A stretch of 64,000 nt of DNA from Collimonas sp. OK607 (GCF_900111995.1 NZ_FOKF01000001.1:62001-126000), one strand, 5' to 3'; shown: positions 33,325-45,946, numbered from the stretch's first letter. Notes: generated from the letters alone by a model not told the origin. Numbers and translations: made by a program.

Positions 33325-35325
33325 ATGAATAAAAAACTATTTGCACTGGCGGTGGCCGGCATCCTGTTGCTGGTGGCCTTTCCGCAGGTTATTCCGAATC
33401 CGTATTACATCCACCTGGCGGAAACCATCCTGATTTACGCCATCCTGCTGTTCGGCCTGGATATCGTGGTCGGCTATACCGGCCAGGTCTCGCTCGGGCA
33501 CGCCGGTTTGTTCGGCATCGGTTCCTACACCACCGGCGTGCTGGTGTTCAAGCTTGGCTGGCCATTCCTGGTTGCCGCGCCCGCCAGCCTGGCGGTTACC
33601 GCCATATTCGGCGCCATCCTGGCCTTGCCGGCGTTGCGGGTGACCGGTCCTTACCTGGCCATGGTGACGCTGGCGTTCGGCACCATCATCCAGATCCTGA
33701 TCAATGAAATGAGCTTCCTGACGGAAGGGCCGATGGGGATCAAACTGAACAAGCCGGACTTCTTTGGCCATCGGCTCGATGAGGTGGAGTATTTCTATCT
33801 GGTCGCCGCCTTGATGGTGTTGTCGCTGATTGTGGTGCACCGGATCGTCAAGTCGCATCTGGGACGTGCCTTCCAGGCGCTGCGCGATAGTCCGATCGCC
33901 TCCGATTGCATGGGGGTCTCGGTGTATCGCTACAAAGTGATCGCATTCGTGATCAGCGCTGCGCTGGCAGGGTTGGCGGGCTGTCTCTATGCCTATTCGG
34001 AAGAGTATATTTCGCCGAATACCTATAACTTCGAATTGACGATCCTGTTCCTGCTGGCGGTCATCATGGGTGGCCGCAAGAGCCGAACCGGATCGCTGAT
34101 CGGCGCCCTGATCGTAGTCATGTTGCCGAGCTTGCTGGCAGACATTGAGTTATTCCGCCAGATCGCCACCGTCGCGGCAGTAATCGGCGTGCTCGCAAGC
34201 GCCTTCCTGTTGTGGAAAAAGCGCAAGACCATGCGCGAGGTGGCGGTGCCGCTGGCGGCAACGGTTGGCATGGCGATTTTTTCCTATCGGCTGGAAAACA
34301 TTACCGATTGGCGCCTGACCGTATTTGGGTTGATGACGCTGTTCGTGGTGTATTACCTGCAGGACGGGATTGTCGGCTTCGCGCGCAACCTGCTAGGCAT
34401 GAGGGCAACCGCAGGCGGCAAGCAGGTCAGCGTGGCTCCCGCTGCCGGACAGGCATGGGCGCCAGCCGCCGGCAGTGTCGCAGTTGGCACTACCTTGTTG
34501 AGCGGCCAGCAGATACTCATGCAGTTCGGCGGCCTGAAGGCGCTTAACGAGGTCAACCTGGATATCGTCAAGGGCAGTGTGCATGGTTTGATCGGGCCGA
34601 ACGGCTCGGGCAAGAGCACCATGATGAATGTGCTTACCGGCATCTACAAACCGACCGCCGGCAAGGTCGTGTTCAATGGCAGGACGATTTCCGGTTCGAC
34701 ACCGTCGGCAATTGCGCTGGGCGGCGTCGCCCGCACTTTCCAGAATGTGCAGTTGTTCGGTGAAATGACTGCCACTGAAAACGTGCTGGTCGGCCTGCAT
34801 CACACTTTCCGCAGCAATATACTGGACGTGATCTTCCATACGCCGCGTTATCGGCGCGAAGAACAAGCGGCGCGAGAACGCGCTGCCAGCATCTTGCAAT
34901 TCGTCGGGCTGAACGGCCTGGCCGCTGAAGAGGCGCGCAATCTGCCCTATGGCAAGCAACGCTTGCTGGAAATCGGCCGCGCACTTGGCTTGAACCCGGA
35001 ATTGCTGCTGCTGGACGAGCCTGCCGCTGGCTTGACTGCGCCAGACATCAAGGAGCTGATCGAGATCATCCAGAAGATCCGGCAGCATGACATTACGATC
35101 ATCCTGATTGAACATCACATGGATGTAGTCATGTCGATTTCCGATACGGTGACGGTGCTCGATTTCGGCCAGAAAATCGCTGAAGGCAAGCCGGCTGCGG
35201 TGCAAAGCGATCCTAAGGTGATTGAAGCCTATCTCGGCGGCACTGCCGCTGAAGCAGCCGACGCTGCCGATGCAGGCGATACCGCCCATGGCGCGCCATC
35301 CACATCCAACGCAGCGGGGTCATAA
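33325..35325 (+). CDS. Fused LivM permease-LivG ATPase of a branched-chain amino acid ABC transporter
   Basis: 666 aa. Residues 1-330 are a LivM-type permease (VGYTGQVSLGHAGLFGIGSYTTGVL; AFQALRDSPIASDCMGVSVYRYKV) with two additional helices around 310-345. An Ala/Gly-rich linker (about 350-385) joins it to a LivG ATPase: Walker A GPNGSGKST from about residue 424, the LivG-type signature NLPYGKQRLLEIGRAL in place of LSGGQ, Walker B LLLLDEPAAG and the H-loop LIEHHMDVV. The Ala/Asp-rich tail is unusual. No stop or frameshift interrupts the frame, so the fusion is real. Confidence 0.92.
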   Translation: MNKKLFALAVAGILLLVAFPQVIPNPYYIHLAETILIYAILLFGLDIVVGYTGQVSLGHAGLFGIGSYTTGVLVFKLGWPFLVAAPASLAVTAIFGAILALPALRVTGPYLAMVTLAFGTIIQILINEMSFLTEGPMGIKLNKPDFFGHRLDEVEYFYLVAALMVLSLIVVHRIVKSHLGRAFQALRDSPIASDCMGVSVYRYKVIAFVISAALAGLAGCLYAYSEEYISPNTYNFELTILFLLAVIMGGRKSRTGSLIGALIVVMLPSLLADIELFRQIATVAAVIGVLASAFLLWKKRKTMREVAVPLAATVGMAIFSYRLENITDWRLTVFGLMTLFVVYYLQDGIVGFARNLLGMRATAGGKQVSVAPAAGQAWAPAAGSVAVGTTLLSGQQILMQFGGLKALNEVNLDIVKGSVHGLIGPNGSGKSTMMNVLTGIYKPTAGKVVFNGRTISGSTPSAIALGGVARTFQNVQLFGEMTATENVLVGLHHTFRSNILDVIFHTPRYRREEQAARERAASILQFVGLNGLAAEEARNLPYGKQRLLEIGRALGLNPELLLLDEPAAGLTAPDIKELIEIIQKIRQHDITIILIEHHMDVVMSISDTVTVLDFGQKIAEGKPAAVQSDPKVIEAYLGGTAAEAADAADAGDTAHGAPSTSNAAGS

Positions 35326-35326
35326 G

Positions 35327-36052
35327 ATGCTCTCGATTTCGAATTTGCATGCCGCGTATGGCAAGGTTGAAGTACTGCACGGCATTTCGCTGGAGGTGCC
35401 AAAAGGCAAAGTGGTCACATTGATCGGTTCCAACGGCGCCGGCAAGACCACCACCATGCGCGCAATCTCCGGCATGATCAAGGCCAAATCCGGCAGCGTC
35501 ACTTTGGCCGGCGTCGACGTTACCGGCCTGGCTTCGCATAAAATCGCCCGTGCCGGACTGGCGCATTCGCCAGAAGGACGACGCGTGTTTGCCACCATGA
35601 GCGTGGTCGATAACCTGCTGCTCGGCGCCTTCCCGCGGTTTACCCGCTTGCGTCCGCGCGGCGACATCAAGCTCGATCTGGAACGGGCGCTAGAGCTGTT
35701 TCCGCGCCTGAAAGAGCGTCAAAGCCAGCTGGCCGGCACCTTGTCGGGCGGCGAGCAGCAGATGCTGGCAATGGCGCGTGCCGTCATGCTCAATCCGGAG
35801 GTGATTTTGCTGGACGAGCCATCGATGGGACTGGCGCCGATCCTGGTGGAAGAAGTGTTCCGCATCATTTCCCGGCTCAAGGAAGATGGCGTGACCATGC
35901 TGCTGGTTGAGCAATTTGCGGCAGCCGCATTGAATGTCGCCGATTACGGTTACGTGTTGGAAAACGGGCGGATTTCAGTGCATGGCCCGGCAGAAAAGTT
36001 GAAGAACGACCCGGCAGTCAAAGCAGCATATCTGGGTGGCGGGCAGCATTGA
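35327..36052 (+). CDS. livF: Branched-chain amino acid ABC ATPase LivF
   Basis: 241 aa from the ATG at 35327, one base after the fusion gene's stop region. Walker A is GSNGAGKTT, signature TLSGGEQQMLAMARAVM, Walker B VILLDEPSMG, and H-loop LLVEQF, all LivF-like (the EQF form rather than EHH of LivG). It pairs with the LivG half of the fusion to energise uptake. Last gene of the operon; an AT-rich imperfect hairpin at about 36089-36117 may end the transcript. The longer frame start at 35222 lies inside the previous gene and is rejected. Confidence 0.93.
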   Translation: MLSISNLHAAYGKVEVLHGISLEVPKGKVVTLIGSNGAGKTTTMRAISGMIKAKSGSVTLAGVDVTGLASHKIARAGLAHSPEGRRVFATMSVVDNLLLGAFPRFTRLRPRGDIKLDLERALELFPRLKERQSQLAGTLSGGEQQMLAMARAVMLNPEVILLDEPSMGLAPILVEEVFRIISRLKEDGVTMLLVEQFAAAALNVADYGYVLENGRISVHGPAEKLKNDPAVKAAYLGGGQH

Positions 36053-36243
36053 TACATGCCATTTATTTCCACAGGGAAAATATTTAGTCAAATAAATTGT
36101 TTTTAGGCAATTATTTGTAGCAAAGACAGGACTGTAAACAGGGTTTAGTTTTCCACAGTGTTCCGAACGTGAGAATCTGGCAATACCGCGATGCAATGGA
36201 TGCATAAAGCGGCTAACCATGTTTTCACTTCGGAGCACTCAAA

Positions 36244-37044
36244 ATGAAACAAGACCAGACAGCAAACACGTCCTCCTATCACAGCGAGGACAGCTTCATT
36301 CCATCGTCTTTTCCTGGCGGCGTTACTACCGCAGCGCTACCTGAAGAACGCCTGCCATTCACCATCAAGATAGTGAGCGACAAGCAGGCTTTGCAGAAGG
36401 CGGTAGGAATTCGTCATGCGGCATATAGTCGTCACCTGCCCGAGCTGGCGCAGAACCTGCGGCGTTTTGAACAGGCTGATCTCGCACCAGATGTGATCGT
36501 TCTGCTGGCTGAGTCCAAGCTAGACGGCTCGTCGTTGGGCACGATGCGCATCCAAACCAATCGTTTCAATGCATTGGGGCTGGAGCAATCGGTGACCTTG
36601 CCGGATTGGCTGCAGTGCCGACGCTTGGCAGAAGCGACCCGTTTGGGGATAATCGACGGTAAGATCGGTAAGGTAGTCAAAGCTTTACTTTTTAAGGCGT
36701 ATTTTCAATATTGTGTCGAGAATGGAGTCGATTGGATGGTGATTACCGCGCGCTCCCCCTTGGATAGACAGTACAAGGCGCTCCTCTTCCAAGATGTTTT
36801 TCCCGGACAGGGATTTATGCCAATGCAGCACGTTGGCAATCTGCCGCATCGGGTCATGGCTTTTGAAATTGCCACGGCAAAAGCGCGTTGGGCAGCAGCA
36901 AAGCATCCGTTGCTGAGTTTGATGTGCGACATACGCCATCCTGATCTGATTCTTGAGCACCCCCCGACACACCCGACGAAAATTAACCCGGTTTTAAGTA
37001 CCAGAATGGTCGGGCGCAATAGCAGAGGCTTGATAAACCTGTAG
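36244..37044 (+). CDS. FeeM/LuxI-like acyl synthase candidate (GNAT superfamily)
   Basis: 266 aa. After a disordered 35-residue N-terminus the protein shows the plan of acyl-ACP-using GNATs: a variable IRHAAYSRHLPELAQN, RRFEQADLAPDVIVLLAE, then LGTMRIQTNRF and CRRLAEATRLGI, which corresponds to the E-x-x-R segment of LuxI and FeeM N-acyl amino acid synthases. The C-terminal half (YFQYCVENGVDWMVITARSPLDRQYKALLFQDVFPG) resembles the second half of these enzymes. Product unknown: N-acyl amino acid or other acyl signal is inferred from fold only. It sits 117 bases ahead of a large c-di-GMP protein on the same strand. Confidence 0.6.
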   Translation: MKQDQTANTSSYHSEDSFIPSSFPGGVTTAALPEERLPFTIKIVSDKQALQKAVGIRHAAYSRHLPELAQNLRRFEQADLAPDVIVLLAESKLDGSSLGTMRIQTNRFNALGLEQSVTLPDWLQCRRLAEATRLGIIDGKIGKVVKALLFKAYFQYCVENGVDWMVITARSPLDRQYKALLFQDVFPGQGFMPMQHVGNLPHRVMAFEIATAKARWAAAKHPLLSLMCDIRHPDLILEHPPTHPTKINPVLSTRMVGRNSRGLINL

Positions 37045-37161
37045 ATTGATTGCTGGAGCTGGTCTTTCCCCTGACCTCATGTCGAAGGGTGCTATTGTCG
37101 TAAAAAAAATATTGCGACATTTTTTTACAGTACAGTAGAACCCTTTGACTTTACGGACACG

Positions 37162-40143
37162 ATGTCTATGTGGCTATTCCATGCCGATACGCCGAAAAGC
37201 CGTATCAACACCCTGCGCCCCCAAGATAGGGTAGGGTTTTATTTTTCGGTTGTATTGGTGCCTGTGCTGATTATTGTCTTCACGATTATTGCCTTTGCGA
37301 GGCTTGATAGTCGCTTCGGAGAAGCTAGTCCGACGCCGTCGCCATTTCGCGTGCTGAGTGACCCTGCACAGAGTTTTTCGCCAGCGCAGGCATTTCAAGC
37401 ATTGGCAGGCGAGCCCTTGCGAGCCTATCGTGATACGCAATTGCTGGAGACGCCTTTTTGGTTTTCGTTTTTAGTGCCGGCGACAATTGACTCTGGTCAA
37501 ACGGAGATTGAATTGCCATCGCGTCATGCCCAGCAGGTGAGTTGTTGGGAAGGCGCAGGTAAACGTTTGCTTGGCGCGGCCAGCCGCGATGAGGTCGTGG
37601 GTCAGATCAGGGCCGAAAAGACTGGATTTCTCTTGTCGCTCGTGCCCAGTGCGCAGCCACTGACCGTGCTTTGCAGAGGCACTTTCTCGGGGCCGGCTAG
37701 AATTTCGATCCGTCAATGGAGCAGTCTCGCGTTCGAGCGGTCGGAAGCAGAATTTTATCGCGGCATCGGTTTGCTGGAAGGCGGGCTGTTGACATTGACC
37801 TTGTTCGTGCTGGTGGCAGCAATCATCAATCGCGAATGGATGTACGTATTGTTTGCCGTCTGGCTGCTGGGAAATTTGCGGCTCAGCGCTAACGCCATGG
37901 GGTGGGATGCACATTGGCTGATATGGATGATTCCGAATCAGTGGCTGCCCTTGCTGCGGCAATTCACATTTGCTACGTATTACGTTGTAACTTTTGCTCT
38001 GTTCGGCCGACTGTTCAGAGCAGAGCTGAAACAAATCGGTTTTGTTGTCCTGCAAAACATATTGCATGGGGTAGGTTTGATCCTGCTGGTTGCGGCCCTT
38101 TTGCTGCCATATGGTCGCTTTTTACCTGTTTTATGGATCGGGACCATCATCGGAACCACAATTTTAGTGTTCTTGCTGGCGCATATCGTGTGGAAGGCGC
38201 GTTCCCGAGCTGTGTTTTGGTACTGTGCGTCCATGTTTGTGGTGGTGTTTACCCGGGTCGATGAAGTAGTTGCTGCGGCGTTTGGCATAAAAGCTCTGGA
38301 TGAAGTATCCAACACAGTGATTGCAGCATTGTTGTCTAGTTTGATGGCGTCGTTTGCCTTTGCTGAGCAAATGCGCGCCGGCAAGCGGGAATTGGCAAAC
38401 GTTCAGGCCGAACTCCGTACCACCTATGAGGTCACGCCAATAGGCTTGTTTACATTAGCCGCCGACGGCAGTTTTGTGCGCACCAATCCCGCTCTTGAAA
38501 AAATTTTAGGCCGGGATGCCAGCGGTCAGTTGTTGAAAAAATGGGACGATTATTTCGAACGTGGTGCACGCGAGAAGTTGCTGCATATCGTTTCCGCAGG
38601 CGGCAGCAATGAAGCGGAACTGCGCGGCATCGCCAATGAAGATGGCGAGGCCAGTTTTTACCTGGTTACAGCCACCTTCGCCAATGGCCGCATCGAGGGG
38701 TCGTTGCAAGACATTACGGATCGATCCCAGACCGTGCAGCGCTTGCGGTTCTTTGCCGAGCACGACCCGTTGACCGCTGTCCTTAACCGCCGCGGCATTG
38801 AAATCATGCTGGAACAAGCGATCGAACGTCAAGCCGATGACCGGCCGCTGGCGTTAGCCTATCTCGATCTGGATCGCTTCAAGCTGATCAATGATCTGTT
38901 TGGCCATCATTCCGGCGATGAGGTCCTGAAGCAGCTATGCCAGCGGGTGCAGGAATTGCTGACGGGCGACAGTTACATAGGCCGTATCGGCGGCGACGAG
39001 TTCATCCTCCTGTTCCGGGATAAAGATATTGGTGCTGCGACTGATATCTGCCGCGCCATTGTTCAAAAAATCAGCTACCAGTCGTACCACATCGGCGCCC
39101 GTGCATTCCAGGTAAAAGGCTCGATAGGGCTGATTGAAGTGGATGCAGGCATGCGCGTCCAGGATGCCATCTCAGCCGCCGATCGCGCGTGCCGGGAAGC
39201 CAAGAAGGCGCACGATGAGCATATTGTGGTGTATCAAAAAAATGCGCCGGTATTCCGCGAACGGCTGGAAGAACTCAGCTTGATAGAACGCCTGGGCGGA
39301 GAATTCCTGCCGGCAGGTTTGTTTGTCGAAATGCAGCCGATCATGTCGTTGCGCGAACCCGAAGCGTCGCTCAATTTCGAAGTGCTGCTGCGGCTGCGCG
39401 ATGCGGACAACAAGGTAGTGCCGGCAACCAAGGTGGTTGCGGCAGCGGAAGAAAACGGCAACATTGCCGTGATTGACCGTTGGGTCATGAGCACGGTGCT
39501 GGAGTGGCTGGCGCAGCACCAGTCGCAGTTGCCGCTGACAAAATTTGTCTGCGTGAATTTGAGCGGCGCTTCGCTGAATGATGAAAGATTTATCCAGGAT
39601 CTTTTTGTGATACTGGGGAAACATCCGCAAGTGGTGCCTATGCTATGCATCGAAATCACCGAAAGCGTCGCGCTGCACGATCTGGAGCATACCAGCCGCA
39701 TCATTCAACGTTTGCAGGCGTTGGGCGCGAAAATCGCGCTGGACGATTTCGGCGCCGGCTATACCTCGTTCACCTACCTCAAGAGCTTGTCCGCAGATGC
39801 CTTGAAAATTGATGGTGCTTTCATTCAAAGCATGAACACGCATCCGGCCAATGAGGCGATTGTCGAAGCTATTGTCGAACTGGCGCGCAACCTCGGCATG
39901 AAGAGCATCGCCGAATGGGTGGAGGATTGCGCGATGATCGAAGCACTGGCGAAGCTGGGCGTCGATTACGTGCAAGGTTACGTGGTGGCCAAGCCGCAAT
40001 CGCCGCAAGCGATACTGGCCGCCAGTTCCGCCGCCAGCTTCATCACCGATCCAGCCTTGGCCCGTTTTGTATCCAGCAGGCGCATCGACGGCCAGTCGTG
40101 GGGCGAAAGCGATGCAGACTTGCCGGCCACTGGTTTGCACTAG
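37162..40143 (+). CDS. 7TM sensor GGDEF-EAL protein (diguanylate cyclase/phosphodiesterase)
   Basis: 993 aa. One N-terminal helix, a periplasmic domain (about residues 50-195) and a seven-helix block (about 200-400) give a 7TMR-DISM-like layout, followed by a coiled segment, a PAS domain (about 415-520), GGDEF (610-614, intact RIGGDEF) and an EAL domain. The EAL motif is E740-V-L; the other phosphodiesterase residues are kept: NLSG, EITES, DDFGAGYTSF (Asp861, Asp862), KID and AEWVED. No RxxD inhibitory site lies before GGDEF. Both activities are possible. Likely responds to an extracellular ligand and sets c-di-GMP level. Confidence 0.9.
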   Translation: MSMWLFHADTPKSRINTLRPQDRVGFYFSVVLVPVLIIVFTIIAFARLDSRFGEASPTPSPFRVLSDPAQSFSPAQAFQALAGEPLRAYRDTQLLETPFWFSFLVPATIDSGQTEIELPSRHAQQVSCWEGAGKRLLGAASRDEVVGQIRAEKTGFLLSLVPSAQPLTVLCRGTFSGPARISIRQWSSLAFERSEAEFYRGIGLLEGGLLTLTLFVLVAAIINREWMYVLFAVWLLGNLRLSANAMGWDAHWLIWMIPNQWLPLLRQFTFATYYVVTFALFGRLFRAELKQIGFVVLQNILHGVGLILLVAALLLPYGRFLPVLWIGTIIGTTILVFLLAHIVWKARSRAVFWYCASMFVVVFTRVDEVVAAAFGIKALDEVSNTVIAALLSSLMASFAFAEQMRAGKRELANVQAELRTTYEVTPIGLFTLAADGSFVRTNPALEKILGRDASGQLLKKWDDYFERGAREKLLHIVSAGGSNEAELRGIANEDGEASFYLVTATFANGRIEGSLQDITDRSQTVQRLRFFAEHDPLTAVLNRRGIEIMLEQAIERQADDRPLALAYLDLDRFKLINDLFGHHSGDEVLKQLCQRVQELLTGDSYIGRIGGDEFILLFRDKDIGAATDICRAIVQKISYQSYHIGARAFQVKGSIGLIEVDAGMRVQDAISAADRACREAKKAHDEHIVVYQKNAPVFRERLEELSLIERLGGEFLPAGLFVEMQPIMSLREPEASLNFEVLLRLRDADNKVVPATKVVAAAEENGNIAVIDRWVMSTVLEWLAQHQSQLPLTKFVCVNLSGASLNDERFIQDLFVILGKHPQVVPMLCIEITESVALHDLEHTSRIIQRLQALGAKIALDDFGAGYTSFTYLKSLSADALKIDGAFIQSMNTHPANEAIVEAIVELARNLGMKSIAEWVEDCAMIEALAKLGVDYVQGYVVAKPQSPQAILAASSAASFITDPALARFVSSRRIDGQSWGESDADLPATGLH

Positions 40144-40184
40144 GCTACCCGGAAACGATATGATTACAATTTCATAAAGTTTTT

Positions 40185-40784
40185 ATGAATGCGGCAATTT
40201 CTGGTTTTTCCCTCGGTCTTTCACTTATTCTCGCCATCGGTGCACAAAATGCCTTTGTTCTCAAACAAGGGCTTAAGCGCGAGCATGTTTTCCTGGTTTG
40301 CCTGACTTGCGCAGCTTCTGACGCTATCCTGATATTGTTCGGCGTAATGGGCCTGGGCATCATCATCGACCGCGCGCCGTGGCTGATGCCTGTCATGCGT
40401 TACGGCGGCGCCGCTTTCCTGATCTTGTATGGCGCCAAAAGCTTCATCGCCGCCTGGCGCTCGTCAGACGTGCTGCAGCAGGCTGGAGACATAAGAGCGG
40501 CTCTACTGCCAACGTTGCTGACTTGTGCCGCGCTCACGTGGCTTAATCCGCATGTCTACCTCGATACCGTGCTGCTGATCGGTTCCGTTTCAACCCAATT
40601 TCCAGGCGAAAGAGGCCAGTTCGCCGCCGGTGCAATGCTGTCGTCGTTCGTCTTCTTTTTTTCGCTGGGTTATGCCGCTGCGTGGCTCCGGCCGATCTTT
40701 GCCAAGCCGATGTCGTGGCGTGTGCTGGAGGTTGTTGTCGGGATCACGATGTGGGCTATCGCCTATAAATTACTGAGTGAATAG
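40185..40784 (+). CDS. ArgO/LysE family amino acid exporter
   Basis: 199 aa, about six helices. The LysE signature is SLGLSLILAIGAQNAFVLKQGLKREHVFLVCLTCAASDAILILFGVMGLG at the N-terminus (quoted in parts: ILAIGAQNAFVLKQGLKREH), and LTCAALTWLNPHVYLDTVLLIG in the middle, as in ArgO, which exports arginine and lysine analogues. No LysG/ArgP regulator is adjacent. It follows the GGDEF-EAL gene by 41 bases; the next 218 bases (40785-41002) contain no recognisable feature. Confidence 0.88.
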   Translation: MNAAISGFSLGLSLILAIGAQNAFVLKQGLKREHVFLVCLTCAASDAILILFGVMGLGIIIDRAPWLMPVMRYGGAAFLILYGAKSFIAAWRSSDVLQQAGDIRAALLPTLLTCAALTWLNPHVYLDTVLLIGSVSTQFPGERGQFAAGAMLSSFVFFFSLGYAAAWLRPIFAKPMSWRVLEVVVGITMWAIAYKLLSE

Positions 40785-41002
40785 ATGCAGATGCGGGATA
40801 GATTGAAATGGCCTGAATCTAGACCGTCACGCTGACAGTTTGTCCAGGCCACAGACTCGCATCCTGTGTTGCAATGACCAGGAAATTTCCTTCTATTAAC
40901 CGGTATTGGCCGGAATCGGAAATTCGAGAAAGACCGACTTCGATCCAAAGCGGCCAAAGCCGTTTCCGAAAAGCGGCCATTCGTAACGCAAGTTGTGGGT
41001 AT

Positions 41003-41896
<894 letters not shown>

Positions 41897-41897
41897 T

Positions 41898-41946
41898 CAT
41901 GAGTCCAATTCATAAGCTCATGCCGATTATAGGCTCTAATCAAATA
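41898..41946. promoter_or_regulatory. LysR operator 1 (divergent spacer)
   Basis: CGATTATA, GGCTC, TAATCAAATA at 41924-41946 contains the 17-bp dyad GATTA-N7-TAATC (41925-41941) with the LysR T-N11-A pattern. The same block, with another centre, recurs at 46868-46890. A second dyad, CATGAG / CTCATG (41898-41922), lies next to the regulator start and may be the autoregulatory half. The box is about 105 bases ahead of the reductase ATG. Confidence 0.65.
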
Positions 41947-42031
41947 CTGCGGCATCCATTAAATTATAGCCATAGATAAGGAGCTGCTTCTCCCGCACGT
42001 TAGTCAGACCCGACTCCTAACTTTAACTTAA

Positions 42032-44431
<2,400 letters not shown>

Positions 44432-44522
44432 GCCTCTTTTACCGTGTGAGGTTTCCTGCCGACGCGGCAGGGATATAAGTTTGGATTCGCAGGCAATATT
44501 GAAAACATTATGGAGCTCGAAA

Positions 44523-44945
44523 ATGGAAATGGAATTAAAACGAAGCGGCACGCAACCTTCCAGCAAAGGGCCGGCAGAGTACTTCACCGGCGATGTACGC
44601 ATTGACCCTCTCTTTAACTTGCCTGAACCCGCGCGGATGATGGGCGCCAACGTAACGTTTGAACCTGGCGCCAGAACCGCCTGGCATACCCATCCATTGG
44701 GTCAAGTCTTGATCGTCACGGCCGGATGCGGATGGACACAATGCTTCGGCGGTCCAATCAAGGTGATCAGGCCGGGCGACGTGATCTGGTGTCCGCCCGG
44801 CCACAAGCATTGGCACGGTGCTACCAAGAATACTGCCATGACGCATATCGCCATTGTCGAACAGCTAAACGGTAAGGGCGTTGAATGGATGGAAAAGGTT
44901 AGCGACGAACAATATCTGGCAGGCACCGATTCCCAATCCAGTTAA
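44523..44945 (+). CDS. Cupin of the (R)-hydroxynitrile lyase type
   Basis: 140 aa from the ATG at 44523 (GGAG about 8 bases upstream); the longer frame start is rejected. The single cupin domain closely resembles Granulicella tundricola HNL (GtHNL): [63 protein letters not shown] and AMTHIAI. Metal ligands correspond to His55, His57, Gln61 and His96 here (His53, His55, Gln59, His94 in GtHNL). At the position of GtHNL Gln110 this protein has Val. These Mn-cupins can cleave or form (R)-cyanohydrins, but their natural substrate is unknown. Lies between the NTF2-like and SDR genes. Confidence 0.8.
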   Translation: MEMELKRSGTQPSSKGPAEYFTGDVRIDPLFNLPEPARMMGANVTFEPGARTAWHTHPLGQVLIVTAGCGWTQCFGGPIKVIRPGDVIWCPPGHKHWHGATKNTAMTHIAIVEQLNGKGVEWMEKVSDEQYLAGTDSQSS

Positions 44946-44997
44946 ACCGAACTCTCACGCAATCAAGTTAAATGATTTTGAAAAAAAGGAGCTCCAA

Positions 44998-45825
44998 GTG
45001 AAAGACGTCATAGTAGTTATTGGATCGGGATCGATCGGTCAAGCAATCGCTCGTCGTGTCAGCGCGGGAAAGCACGTTGTCTTGGCCGACTTGCGCGAGG
45101 AGAACGCCAACACAGCTGCGAAAATCTTGACCGACGCCGGATTCGAGGTCAGCACAACTGTCGTGGATGTCTCATCGCGTGCGTCGGTCCATGCTCTTGT
45201 TGAGAAGGCGACGTCCCTTGGTACTGTCACTGGCTTAATCCATGCTGCGGGCGTTTCGCCAACCCAGGCGCCACCCGCCACTATCCTGACGGTCGACCTA
45301 TACGGCACAGCGTTGGTGCTCGAAGAATTTGGCAACGTGATCACTCAAGGGGGAGCGGGCGTGGTGATCGCGTCGCAGTCTGGACACCGTCTTGCTGCGT
45401 TGTCCCCAGAGCAGAACAAGGCATTGGCAATTACACCGGCTGACGAACTGCTTGCATTGCCGATGCTTCAGCCAGACAAAGTGACCGACCCGCTCCTTGC
45501 ATATCAAATTTCCAAGCGAGGGAATTCGCTGCGCGTCATGGCCGAGGCGGTGCGTTGGGGCAAGCGCGGTGCACGGGTCAATACAATTAGCCCTGGCATC
45601 ATTATTACACCTCTCGCCAACGACGAATTGTCCGGCCCACGCGGCGCAGGATACCGGCGCATGATCGATCTGTGCCCGTCAGGGCGTGCCGGAACTCCTG
45701 ATGAGGTGGGAAACGTTGGCGCACTGCTTATGGGGCAGGACGGGGCGTTTATCACCGGCAGCGACTTCCTTATGGATGGTGGAGTCACAGCCGCATACTG
45801 GTACGGTGACCTTGCACCGTCGTAA
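44998..45825 (+). CDS. Short-chain dehydrogenase/reductase
   Basis: 275 aa with a GTG start at 44998, which has AAGGAGC 6 bases upstream; the frame runs further 5' through the cupin gene and is not used. The cofactor motif is GSGSIGQAI in place of the usual TGxxxGIG, then HAAGVSP (NNAG-like), Ser in SQSGHR, and YQISKRG as YxxxK. The C-terminus has GSDFLMDGG, typical of SDRs. A long insertion (ALSPEQNKALAITPADELLALP) precedes the active site. It closes the plus-strand operon begun at 42047. Confidence 0.86.
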   Translation: MKDVIVVIGSGSIGQAIARRVSAGKHVVLADLREENANTAAKILTDAGFEVSTTVVDVSSRASVHALVEKATSLGTVTGLIHAAGVSPTQAPPATILTVDLYGTALVLEEFGNVITQGGAGVVIASQSGHRLAALSPEQNKALAITPADELLALPMLQPDKVTDPLLAYQISKRGNSLRVMAEAVRWGKRGARVNTISPGIIITPLANDELSGPRGAGYRRMIDLCPSGRAGTPDEVGNVGALLMGQDGAFITGSDFLMDGGVTAAYWYGDLAPS

Positions 45826-45946
45826 CAAATTAAGTTGTCAGGTAAGGCTGTCCACGCCAAGGATGCCTAAGGTCAACACATCGCACCTATATTTAATTTC
45901 TCGCCGGCGGTGCTTCTTAATGCGCTGCTTTTTTTGAAATTGGTAG

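Noticed and set aside
36066-36157. Two TTTCCACA-like sites resembling DnaA boxes
   Set aside because: Only two, with mismatches to TTATCCACA, and no dnaA, dnaN or AT-rich unwinding region; not an origin.
37094-37128. Possible terminator GTAAAAAAA / TTTTTTTAC after the acyl-synthase-like gene
   Set aside because: The stem is nearly all A-T; too weak to call and compatible with both genes sharing a transcript.
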